In this document: piece by piece, positions 1 to 4,979 of the stretch | How positions within the stretch are numbered: the first letter of the stretch is position 1 | Layout of the letters: every line of letters starts with the position of its first letter | From: AWTP1-13 sp036280295 | GTDB taxonomy: Bacteria; Pseudomonadota; Alphaproteobacteria; Rhizobiales; Hyphomicrobiaceae | Direction of reading: 5' to 3' | DNA: 6,381 nt | NCBI GenBank assembly: GCA_036280295.1 | Contig: DASURA010000387.1 | Coordinates: forward strand, 1-6,381 | The notes under the pieces: generated by a model | What the model was told of the DNA's origin: nothing | The model's database searches: none | The model's input: only the letters and a program-made list of their open reading frames with translations | Made by a program: the position numbers and the translations under genes

Positions 1-508
1 TGAGCCCGATCGCCTGCAGGCCAAGCGCCAGGTTGACGGCGACGGTGGACTTGCCGACGCCGCCCTTGCCGGAGGCGACGGCGATCATGTGCTTGATGTT
101 GGGGATCTTGAGCGCCTGCGGGCGCGCGCCGCCGGCCATGCCAGGTGCCGGCGCGCCAGGCGGCGCGTGACCGTGGGCGTGCGCGCCCCTGCCGCTCGCA
201 GTCCGCGCCCGCTGGACGCGGGCGCTTTCCGGTGCCTGCCCAGCGCCGGGGCTGCCGCCCGCGCGCTCGGCCGTCAGTACTGCGATGACGCTGGTGACGC
301 CCGGTAGCTCACGCACGGCCGTATCCGCCGCCTTGCGCAGCGGCTCCAGCTCGGCGGCGCGTTGAGCGGGAACGGTGATGGAGAACGATACCCGACCGTC
401 CTTCAGAAGGATCTCCGACACCAGCCCGAGATCGACGATATTGCTCTTGAGGTCCGGCCCCTTGACGTGCCGCAGCCGATCCAGAACTGCCTCTACTGTC
501 AGGCTCAT
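1..508 (-). CDS. mrp: Mrp/ApbC-family iron-sulfur carrier ATPase, N-terminal part (cut by window edge)
   Basis: Cytosolic P-loop NTPase of the Mrp/NBP35/ApbC family, which binds and transfers Fe-S clusters to target apoproteins. The 169 visible residues start at the ATG whose first base is 508. Residues 1-80 form a DUF59/MIP18-type domain (KGPDLKSNIVDLGLV, then SFSITVPAQRAAELEPLRKAA and LPGVTSVIAVLTAER). Residues 82-130 are a Gly/Ala/Pro/His-rich linker. The ATPase domain begins at about 133 with the deviant Walker A SGKGGVGKST (146-155), which carries the signature lysine K148 and the phosphate-binding lysine K153. The C-terminal CxxC cluster-binding motif and the stop lie outside the window. 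A weak AGAG sits about 9 nt before the ATG. The gene follows the thioesterase gene on the same strand after 235 bp, so it may have its own promoter. Family assignment is firm from Walker A plus DUF59; the specific client proteins cannot be inferred. Confidence 0.93.
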   Translation of the reverse strand, partial: MSLTVEAVLDRLRHVKGPDLKSNIVDLGLVSEILLKDGRVSFSITVPAQRAAELEPLRKAADTAVRELPGVTSVIAVLTAERAGGSPGAGQAPESARVQRARTASGRGAHAHGHAPPGAPAPGMAGGARPQALKIPNIKHMIAVASGKGGVGKSTVAVNLALGLQAIGL

Positions 509-701
509 GTCTTGGCACTCTGCTTGTCTTGGCGTGTACAGCCGACCGGGCCTCCGGCGACAACACGGCAGTGTGCTCGGGGCCGCAAGCCTTAGCTCTG
601 CTGACGCCGAGAGTCGCACCATTTATGCCATACTGGCAGCCGAGGCGCAGTGTGTCACGTTGAGCTTCGGGCCTCGCAAGCCGGGCGCCGCAGCCGAAGG
701 C

Positions 702-722
702 CGGGAAGGCCTCCGCTTCCCG
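702..722 (-). terminator. Hairpin 21 nt after the thioesterase stop; possible terminator
   Basis: Perfect 7-bp inverted repeat CGGGAAG / CTTCCCG with a 7-nt loop, lying 21 nt beyond the thioesterase stop codon on its transcript. No U-run follows, so it is not a canonical intrinsic terminator. It could act as an mRNA 3'-end stabiliser or a pause site. It lies in the 235-bp gap before mrp, where I find no other feature and no convincing -35/-10 pair. Confidence 0.3.
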
Positions 723-743
723 CAACCCGAGGCCCGGGGCAGC

Positions 744-1160
744 CTACCCCTCCAGCTTGCGCTGCACCCTCTGATCGAAGCGCGCCACGTTGACGACCAC
801 CCGTTGGTGCGTGCCGCCGCCGATCACCTCGCGCTCGTCGCGCGCCTCGACGCGGAAGGTGATGGTGCGGCCTTCCACCGCCACAACCTCGGCGGCGGCA
901 GCCACGCGCAAGCCCACCGGCGTTGCCGCAGTGTGGCTCACGTCGAGATGGATGCCGAGGCTCTGATGGCCGGGCGGCAGCAGATGCTCGCAGGCAGCGA
1001 GCGCGGCGGCCTCGATCAGGTTGATCATCACCGGCGTCGCCAGCACCGCGATCTCGCCGGAGCCAACGCGCGCCGCAGTGTGCTCGGGCGCGACAACAAG
1101 CTCAGCGCCGCCGGTCAGGCCGGGACGGATGTCGGAGAGGAGATTGGAGGACGGGGACAT
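744..1160 (-). CDS. FlK-like hotdog-fold thioesterase
   Basis: A 138-residue acyl-CoA thioesterase-like protein of the single hotdog-domain group that includes fluoroacetyl-CoA thioesterase FlK. The diagnostic stretch is SLGIHLDVSHTAATPVGL (67-84), followed by VEGRTITFRVEARD and GGGTHQRVVVNVARF. Compared from memory with FlK, an ungapped alignment puts the catalytic residues at the same numbers: Thr42, Glu50 and His76, with Gly69 and Arg120 also kept. The FlK lid phenylalanines 33 and 36, which give selectivity for the fluoroacetyl group, are Gly33 and Glu36 here, so fluoroacetate resistance is unlikely. The probable role is hydrolysis of a small acyl-CoA; the substrate is unknown. The length fits the family. 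GAGG lies 7 nt upstream of the ATG. It follows the small ORF by 28 bp and may be co-transcribed with ppk2. Confidence 0.87.
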   Translation of the reverse strand: MSPSSNLLSDIRPGLTGGAELVVAPEHTAARVGSGEIAVLATPVMINLIEAAALAACEHLLPPGHQSLGIHLDVSHTAATPVGLRVAAAAEVVAVEGRTITFRVEARDEREVIGGGTHQRVVVNVARFDQRVQRKLEG

Positions 1161-1188
1161 GGAAGAGCCTCAGCAGCAATTGCAACGC

Positions 1189-1377
1189 TCATGTCGGTGG
1201 CGTTCCTGGCTTCTGATCCGTCTCCTCAAGGTATTCCTCCCAGGCCGCATCACCGATCATCTTGTCTTTGCCGCGCGAAGAGATATCGGTCGGCTCGCTG
1301 TCGATCACACCGTGAAAGACTGTCGAGATGTCCGGCCGAGACGTGTCGAGATCTTGCCGTGTGACGCACGTGCTCAT
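1189..1377 (-). CDS. Possible small protein of 62 residues, function unknown
   Basis: An ATG-started ORF that fills the space between ppk2 (32 bp upstream) and the thioesterase gene (28 bp downstream), on their strand. It is hydrophilic, has no signal peptide or membrane segment, and has a single Cys at residue 4. The C-terminal half (DKMIGDAAWEEYLEETDQKP) reads like a plausible acidic helix with a Pro/Thr tail. About two thirds of its codons end in G or C, lower than in the neighbouring genes, so coding bias gives only mild support. There is no clear Shine-Dalgarno, and a 6-bp hairpin ends directly against the ATG. I recognise no family. It may be a genuine small gene or simply untranslated spacer within an operon. 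Confidence 0.42.
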   Translation of the reverse strand: MSTCVTRQDLDTSRPDISTVFHGVIDSEPTDISSRGKDKMIGDAAWEEYLEETDQKPGTPPT

Positions 1378-1395
1378 GGTGGCCTATATGCCACC
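1378..1395 (-). promoter_or_regulatory. Perfect inverted repeat abutting the small-ORF start codon
   Basis: GGTGGC, six bases, then GCCACC. On the minus strand the second arm is followed at once by ATG at 1377. It lies 14 nt after the ppk2 stop. As RNA it would fold a 6-bp hairpin over the ribosome-binding position of the small ORF; as DNA it could be a short dyad operator. The AT-rich loop (ATATAG read on the minus strand) also resembles a -10 element, with TTGAGT about 17-19 bp upstream. The symmetry is seen directly; function is inference. Confidence 0.35.
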
Positions 1396-1409
1396 CGCCG
1401 CGGCCGCAC

Positions 1410-2177
1410 TCAATCCACCTTGAAATCCTTCGGATCCCAATCGACCTTCGGATACTGCGGGGCCATCGCCTCCAGACTCTCGCGGACGATCGCGGCGATG
1501 GCGGCATTGCGCGCCCATTTGCGATCGGCGGGGATGACGTGCCATGGCGCCCACGGCGTCGAGCAGCGTGTGAGCATGGTCTCGTAGGCGGCCTGAAACT
1601 GCGGCCACAGCTTGCGGTCATCAAGATCGCTCGGATCGAACTTCCAGCGTTTCTCCGGCTCGTCCAGGCGCTGCTTCAGCTGCTTGCCCTGCTCCTTCCT
1701 GGAGATATGCAGCATGAACTTTAGGATGGTGGTGCCATTCTCGCTGAGCATCTTCTCGAACGCGTTGATCTGGTCGTAGCGTCGCTCGATCGCGTCGGCC
1801 GGGGCGAGCTTGCGCACGCGCCCTACCAGCACGTCCTCGTAGTGCGACCGGTTGAAAATGCCGATGAAGCCGTGGCGCGGGCAGGCGAGATGTGCGCGCC
1901 ACAGGAAGTCGTGCGCCAACTCCTCCTCGCTCGGCCGTCGGAACGCGGTGACGGTGACGCCGAGCGGCCCGGTGTCGTTGAAGACATGGCGGATGGTGCC
2001 ATCCTTGCCGGACGTATCCGTACCCTGCAGGATTACCAGGAGCGCGCGCCTGCCCTCGGCGTAGAGCCGATCCTGCCATTCGTTGATGATCTTGGCATCG
2101 GCCTTGGATTGCACCTCGGCCGCGTCGCGATCCGGAAAGGCCGACGTATCGTCCGGGTCGTGCTTGGCGAGCTTCAC
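1410..2177 (-). CDS. ppk2: Polyphosphate kinase 2 (PPK2), class III-like
   Basis: Cytosolic kinase that transfers phosphate between inorganic polyphosphate and nucleotides. Class III members, such as the Meiothermus ruber enzyme it resembles, phosphorylate AMP and ADP from polyphosphate. From the GTG at 2177 it has 255 residues. Walker A is GTDTSGKDGTI (52-62) with catalytic Asp54, Lys58 and Asp59. The lid region is FRRPSEEELAHDFLWRAH (79-96). Walker B is FNRSHYEDVL (108-117). Further family stretches are GTTILKFMLHISRKEQ, LDEPEKRWKF, DLDDRKLW and TPWAPWHVIPADRKWARN. The GTG has no Shine-Dalgarno, and the in-frame codons upstream of it continue the family N-terminus (WQIDFRIEPGTHVKLAKHD) without any ATG, GTG or TTG back to a TGA at 2223-2225. 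The true start is therefore unclear, and the 5' end may carry a nonsense or indel change. The kinase core is intact. The class call rests on remembered similarity. Confidence 0.95.
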   Translation of the reverse strand: MKLAKHDPDDTSAFPDRDAAEVQSKADAKIINEWQDRLYAEGRRALLVILQGTDTSGKDGTIRHVFNDTGPLGVTVTAFRRPSEEELAHDFLWRAHLACPRHGFIGIFNRSHYEDVLVGRVRKLAPADAIERRYDQINAFEKMLSENGTTILKFMLHISRKEQGKQLKQRLDEPEKRWKFDPSDLDDRKLWPQFQAAYETMLTRCSTPWAPWHVIPADRKWARNAAIAAIVRESLEAMAPQYPKVDWDPKDFKVD

Positions 2178-2222
2178 GTGCGTGCCGGGCTCGATACGGA
2201 AATCGATCTGCCAAGATCTGGG

Positions 2223-2243
2223 TCATGTCATGCCGTGCTCCCT
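2223..2243 (-). promoter_or_regulatory. ppk2 translation-start region: Shine-Dalgarno, two overlapping ATGs and an in-frame TGA
   Basis: On the minus strand AGGGAG (2243-2238) lies 6 nt before an ATG at 2231, which is in frame with the kinase. That ATG is followed by ACA and then TGA (2225-2223). A second ATG at 2226, created by a tandem ATGAC ATGAC, is in a different frame and reads into an unrelated 201-codon ORF overlapping ppk2. The kinase frame resumes its family-like sequence directly after the TGA. The spacing makes 2231 the natural start if the TGA were a sense codon. Confidence 0.6.
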
Positions 2244-2281
2244 GCGACTGTCATTCGGCTCGGAGCCGCACGAACGTCTAT

Positions 2282-2329
2282 GAAGTGCCCGCGGGCCCTT
2301 CATGCGGCAGGTCTCGGGTCCGGCACTTC
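2282..2329 (-). repeat. Inverted repeat in the gst-ppk2 gap
   Basis: GAAGTGCC (2282-2289) and GGCACTTC (2322-2329) are perfect 8-bp arms with a 32-nt loop. The loop contains part of a 10-bp palindrome GCCCGCGGGC (2287-2296). A smaller hairpin, CGGCT-CGG-AGCCG, lies at 2256-2268. The element starts 12 nt after the gst stop and about 50 nt before the ppk2 start region, so it could be a gst mRNA 3' structure or part of the ppk2 leader. No U-run is present. Confidence 0.35.
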
Positions 2330-2341
2330 GCGTGTGCCGAC

Positions 2342-2950
2342 CTACTTCGGCTGCGTCTCGGCGAAGGCAGGCACCGCCTCCGCGAAGGCCTGCAGCCACA
2401 CCACAAGGCCGGGATGCGCGGCACGCCATTTGCCCTCGTGGCGGAAATCGAGGTAGCCAAGCGCCGCGGCGAGCGTGAGATGGCCGTAGTCCGGGCTCTC
2501 CCTCCACACCGGCGGCTTCTTCTCAAGAAGCGCCAGCGCGCCATCGATCTTGTGCTGCTGGCGCTCCAGCCACGGAGCGTGCCACTTGTCCTCCGGGCGA
2601 AAGCGCTTCTCGTAGACCATCAGCAGCGCCGCATCGAGGATGCCGTCGGCCAGGGCCGCCAGCGTCAGCGTGCGTACGCGCTCCACGCCCCCCTTGGGGA
2701 ACAGCACCGGCGCCGGCGCCAGCGTATCGAGATACTCGCAGATGACGTGGCTGTCGTAGATCGCGGTATCGCCGTCGATCACGAGCGCCGGGATCTTGCC
2801 GAGCGGGTTGGCCCTGGTGATGTCCGGGTTGCCGAGCGGGTTGGTGTCCACCTGGGAAACCTCGACCCGGTCGCCCACGCCCTTCATGGCCATGGCCAGC
2901 GACACCTTGCGCCCGTAGGGCGAAAACGGATGGGAGAGCAGCTGCATCAT
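2342..2950 (-). CDS. Glutathione S-transferase family protein
   Basis: Cytosolic GST-fold protein of 202 residues from the ATG at 2950, expected to bind glutathione and conjugate or reduce electrophilic substrates; the substrate is unknown. The N-terminal thioredoxin-like domain (about 1-80) opens with MQLLSHPFSPYGRKVSLAM, where Ser10 in SPYGRKV is the probable glutathione-activating residue. It has the cis-proline loop GKIPAL (Pro54) and DSHVICEYLD (Asp66-Ser67), which contacts the gamma-glutamyl group. The C-terminal half is all-helical with PEDKWHAPWLERQQHKIDGALALLEKKP. An upstream in-frame ATG at 3100 would add 50 residues unlike any GST and was rejected; the adjacent ATG at 2947 is equally possible. 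The Shine-Dalgarno is weak. It lies 109 bp upstream of the probable ppk2 start region, so co-transcription is possible. Confidence 0.94.
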   Translation of the reverse strand: MMQLLSHPFSPYGRKVSLAMAMKGVGDRVEVSQVDTNPLGNPDITRANPLGKIPALVIDGDTAIYDSHVICEYLDTLAPAPVLFPKGGVERVRTLTLAALADGILDAALLMVYEKRFRPEDKWHAPWLERQQHKIDGALALLEKKPPVWRESPDYGHLTLAAALGYLDFRHEGKWRAAHPGLVVWLQAFAEAVPAFAETQPK

Positions 2951-3191
2951 CGATGGAAGAACCTTGAGCCAGGGTGGCCACGCCACCACATCCAGTCCGC
3001 CGGGCATCGTGCGCCTGACGGAAATGCTGGGCAAGTGCGAAACGATTGCCCTGCGAAGGGATGCTGAGCGCGCATCGGCGGCGCAGGCCGGGGCGGCCAA
3101 GCGTGCTCCACACGATTTCCCCAGCGTCTTGCCGGTACCCCTGCGATCGGCAGGTGCGCGGTGTCCACGCGGCGCCTATAGCAGGCTGCAA

Positions 3192-3254
3192 GGGAGCCGG
3201 CTTCGGCGGGGACGCCGTTGCGGCGCGCGACGCGCGATGGCGCTGCCGGCTCCC
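3192..3254. repeat. 10-bp inverted repeat enclosing two smaller hairpins
   Basis: GGGAGCCGGC (3192-3201) and GCCGGCTCCC (3245-3254) match perfectly. The 43-nt loop contains CGGCG-GGGA-CGCCG (3204-3217) and a second potential hairpin GCGCG-CGA-CGCGC, so the RNA could form a three-way junction. It starts about 97 nt beyond the DUF4339 stop on that transcript. No U-run is present on either side. It could be a factor-dependent 3' structure, a structured RNA or a repeat-family element. Confidence 0.5.
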
Positions 3255-3289
3255 CATGGAGCCGCGTCCGGAAGAGGGCGAAGCCGGCA

Positions 3290-3344
3290 ATCCGCCATGC
3301 CGACGGTCGTATCGGCGGATGGCGCACCGCCAAACTCATCCGCC
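3290..3344. repeat. Three-part motif ATCCGCC - GGCGGAT - ATCCGCC, copy A
   Basis: ATCCGCC at 3290-3296 and 3338-3344 flank GGCGGAT at 3314-3320, with 17-nt spacers on both sides. The central arm can pair with either outer arm, giving two mutually exclusive hairpins. The right-hand one gains an inner GGCG-CAC-CGCC stem (3321-3331). It begins 7 nt downstream of the DUF4339 stop codon. A near-identical layout follows ndk. Confidence 0.45.
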
Positions 3345-3351
3345 TGCGCAC

Positions 3352-4656
3352 TCAGCCGCTGACGACGAAGATCGGTCGTACAGAATTGACCAGCAGCCGC
3401 ATCTGCGCCTCGGCATCCGGAACGGCCAGCTGGGCAGAGAAGAAGTCATGCACCAGCTGACAAACTTTCGTTGCCGGTGCCTCCGCCATGGTGCGGTCGT
3501 TGGCGAGAATCTGGAAGTCCGCCCCCGTCCAGCCCTTCTTGATGAGCTCCGCAGTCAGCATGTCGCGCTGCTCTTGCGTTGGCCGGGCATGAACACGCGG
3601 CAATTGGCGTCCTTCAGCGATGGCCTTGAAGACGGCCACGATCCCTGCCTGCAGGTGCGCCGTATCCTCGGTGCCGCGCAGCATGGCCACGACCAGCGGT
3701 TCCGCCTCGGCATGCATGATAAAGCCTTGGCAAGCTTCGGCATTCTTGCTGCTCAGGCGGTCGATGCTGTTCAGATAGGCAAGCGCCACTGCGCGCAGTG
3801 TCTCCGGGGTGGCCGACAAAGCTTCCGCCACATGCTGCCGGCGCAGCGCTACCAGCTTGCGGGCCATCAGCTGGCCGATGACTGCGTCATCCTTGCTGTC
3901 CGCGGCCAGCGCCGCCGCTTCGTCGAGGCGCTTCTTGTACCAGTCCGGGAACTCGTGCTTGACGAGCCTCCAGAGGGGCGTGGCCTGCAACCCGGCATCG
4001 ATCGCCGCCGCGTCACCGCGGAAACCTGCGAACGGCGGGATTTCCAGACCATTCTTTTCCGCAGCAGCCGTCTCGGAAGTCGCCGGCCCCGATGTGGCGG
4101 TAGACAGGGCGGTGGTGGAGGAGGCACTGAAGGAGGCGACCAGGCCCATCACCTGTTCGCGGTAGTGATAGCCGGCGCCTGCGGCCGCCACCGCCAGCGC
4201 CAGCAGCGCCAGGAGTGCAAGCCACCGACCTAGGCGGCGGCGGGGCGGCGGCTCTTGCTCCGCCCCCGCATAGCCTTCGGGCTCGTCAGGAGTAAAGCCG
4301 GCTCGGCCGTCCGGCATGTAGCCCGTACGATTATCGGCGATGAAGCCGCTCCGATCGTCCGGCGTCACGCCGCCGAGCGACGGCTCTGCCATCATGCGTG
4401 GACGCCCGGACTCTCGTCCAGGATCTCGATCGGGCTCACGCCGGGTCCGCCGCGGCCCACCTGGCAGGGGTGGGGCCTGCGGCGGAAACACCACCATGGC
4501 CGGCCGCCAATCAGGAAAACCCTCACGCCAAAGCAGATCGGTGGGCTTCAGGTGCCCAAGCTCCACGAGCTTGGCCATCTCAGGCTCGGAGATAGGGCCG
4601 AACTGCTCGCCATCGCGGGCAAGATACCATTGTGCATTCGAGGCTGGCCCTGACAT
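3352..4656 (-). CDS. DUF4339 (GYF_2) domain single-pass membrane protein
   Basis: A 434-residue protein, function unknown. Residues 10-53 are a GYF_2/DUF4339 domain (WYLARDGEQFGPIS, LKPTDLLWREGFPDWRPA), a small fold generally thought to bind peptides. A Pro/Arg-rich disordered linker follows, carrying four tandem octapeptides (99-130), then RRRLGR and one membrane helix (about 145-163, Leu/Ala-rich). The positive residues before the helix predict the GYF_2 domain and linker in the cytoplasm and the C-terminal 270 residues in the periplasm. That part starts with a Ser/Thr/Ala-rich stretch and continues as a mostly helical domain with two cysteines (309, 399) that could form a disulfide; I do not recognise it. 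I prefer the ATG at 4656. A TTG at 4698 would add 14 residues but lies about at the predicted transcription start, and a GTG at 4665 is also possible. The gene is divergent from ndk and the last gene before a 400-bp gap. Confidence 0.9.
   Translation of the reverse strand: MSGPASNAQWYLARDGEQFGPISEPEMAKLVELGHLKPTDLLWREGFPDWRPAMVVFPPQAPPLPGGPRRTRREPDRDPGRESGRPRMMAEPSLGGVTPDDRSGFIADNRTGYMPDGRAGFTPDEPEGYAGAEQEPPPRRRLGRWLALLALLALAVAAAGAGYHYREQVMGLVASFSASSTTALSTATSGPATSETAAAEKNGLEIPPFAGFRGDAAAIDAGLQATPLWRLVKHEFPDWYKKRLDEAAALAADSKDDAVIGQLMARKLVALRRQHVAEALSATPETLRAVALAYLNSIDRLSSKNAEACQGFIMHAEAEPLVVAMLRGTEDTAHLQAGIVAVFKAIAEGRQLPRVHARPTQEQRDMLTAELIKKGWTGADFQILANDRTMAEAPATKVCQLVHDFFSAQLAVPDAEAQMRLLVNSVRPIFVVSG
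4267..4362 (-). repeat. Four tandem octapeptide repeats in the DUF4339 linker
   Basis: Successive units are PDDRSGFI, ADNRTGYM, PDGRAGFT and PDEPEGYA, with consensus (P/A)-D-x-R-x-G-(F/Y)-x. Asp, Gly and the aromatic are in all four units and Arg in the first three. The 24-bp units are diverged at nucleotide level. They sit in the cytoplasmic linker between the GYF_2 domain and the membrane helix. Confidence 0.8.
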
Positions 4657-4657
4657 C

Positions 4658-4676
4658 TGTGTCACTGATGTGTCAC
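4658..4676 (-). promoter_or_regulatory. Direct repeat TGTGTCAC x2 at an 11-bp period, just upstream of the DUF4339 gene
   Basis: TGTGTCAC occurs at 4658-4665 and 4669-4676, separated by TGA. On the coding strand these read GTGACACA twice, ending 1 nt before the ATG at 4656. A period of one helical turn puts both on the same DNA face, as in many operators; being inside the predicted 5' leader, they could equally be an RNA element. They also take the place where a Shine-Dalgarno would be, and none is visible. Confidence 0.35.
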
Positions 4677-4706
4677 CGATACGGCTGTCGGCGCCCAAGT
4701 TGCAGG

Positions 4707-4732
4707 ATTATCGCTGCTGCGTCGGCTGCCAA
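4707..4732 (-). promoter_or_regulatory. Possible promoter of the DUF4339 gene
   Basis: On the minus strand there is GATAAT (4712-4707), a good -10 match, preceded by TTGGCA (4732-4727) at a short 14-bp spacing. The -10 is the stronger part. Transcription from here would start near 4700 and leave a leader of about 44 nt before the ATG at 4656, which argues against the TTG at 4698 as start. Confidence 0.35.
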
Positions 4733-4794
4733 GCCTCGCGCGCGGAAGCCTAGCGCCGGACGCCTGCGATCGTCCAGAAAGACAAACGACTTAG

Positions 4795-4834
4795 CCGGCC
4801 CTTTGCGGCCCCAATGCGGCCATCGAAAGGCCGG
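4795..4834. repeat. Bulged inverted repeat with internal GCGGCC direct repeat in the divergent intergenic region
   Basis: CCGGCC(C)TTT at 4795-4804 pairs with AAAGGCCGG at 4826-4834, giving nine pairs and one bulged C. The loop holds GCGGCC twice (4805-4810 and 4816-4821), again at an 11-bp period. It sits roughly midway between the two divergent start codons. It may be a regulator site acting on either promoter; there is no direct evidence for a bound factor. Confidence 0.3.
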
Positions 4835-4879
4835 GTGCGCGCTATTTGCCGGACTCATGCCCACTACCGCCGCCGCCGG

Positions 4880-4909
4880 TTGTGAAAATCCGCAACGCAG
4901 CGCTATAAG
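4880..4909 (+). promoter_or_regulatory. Probable sigma-70-type promoter of ndk
   Basis: TTGTGA (4880-4885) and TATAAG (4904-4909) are separated by 18 bp and stand out in an otherwise GC-rich region. Start of transcription would be near 4916, leaving a leader of about 65 nt that ends in GGAGAG and the ndk ATG. Confidence 0.55.
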
Positions 4910-4979
4910 GCTGCGCGCGGGCCGCATCTCGCCGCCCAATCAACACCTGCAAGCAAGACCATATTCAACGGAGAGCCGG

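Larger units (their letters stand above)
2951..3351. other. Gene-free region between the DUF4339 gene and gst, rich in secondary structure
   Basis: About 400 bp with no ORF I believe on either strand. The open frames here give Arg/Ala/Pro-rich products without domain character and overlap the gst start. The region contains a long branched inverted repeat (3192-3254) and a three-part ATCCGCC/GGCGGAT motif (3290-3344), both described separately. It should also hold the gst promoter, but I find no clear -35/-10 pair. There is no tRNA cloverleaf. A small RNA or a degenerate repeat element is possible. Confidence 0.5.

Noticed and set aside
513..527. Sigma-54-like TGGCAC-N5-TTGT on the plus strand
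   Set aside because: The -12 GC is GT, it points away from any plus-strand gene, and it lies in the mrp leader; probably chance.
309..725. Minus-strand ORF of 138 codons overlapping the mrp start and the upstream gap
   Set aside because: It overlaps mrp in another frame, and its product is Arg/Ala/Gly-rich with no domain, whereas the mrp frame carries DUF59 and Walker A.
375..1364. Plus-strand ORF of 329 codons antisense to mrp and the thioesterase gene
   Set aside because: Antisense shadow of well-supported genes in GC-rich DNA; the translation has no recognisable family features.
1621..2226. 201-codon minus-strand ORF starting at the ATG at 2226
   Set aside because: Overlaps ppk2 in another frame; Arg/Ala-rich product without a domain. 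The ATG belongs to the disturbed ppk2 start region.
2951..3100. 50-residue N-terminal extension of the glutathione S-transferase
   Set aside because: GSTs begin almost directly at the first beta strand, which here starts at MQLLSHPFSP; the extension has no signal-peptide character.
2947..3351. 134-codon minus-strand ORF in the gene-free region
   Set aside because: Trp/Arg/Pro-rich composition typical of spurious frames, no family features, and it runs across the gst start.
2964..3362. 132-codon plus-strand ORF across the gene-free region
   Set aside because: No family features, Arg/Ala-rich, and its end overlaps the DUF4339 gene's 3' end on the other strand.
3046..4233. 395-codon plus-strand ORF
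   Set aside because: Antisense to the DUF4339 gene for most of its length; His/Arg/Gln/Gly-rich product without domain features.
4632..4979. 116-residue upstream extension of ndk
   Set aside because: It would run through the divergent promoter region; Ndk starts at MAIERTLSIIKPDA with a good Shine-Dalgarno at 4970-4975.
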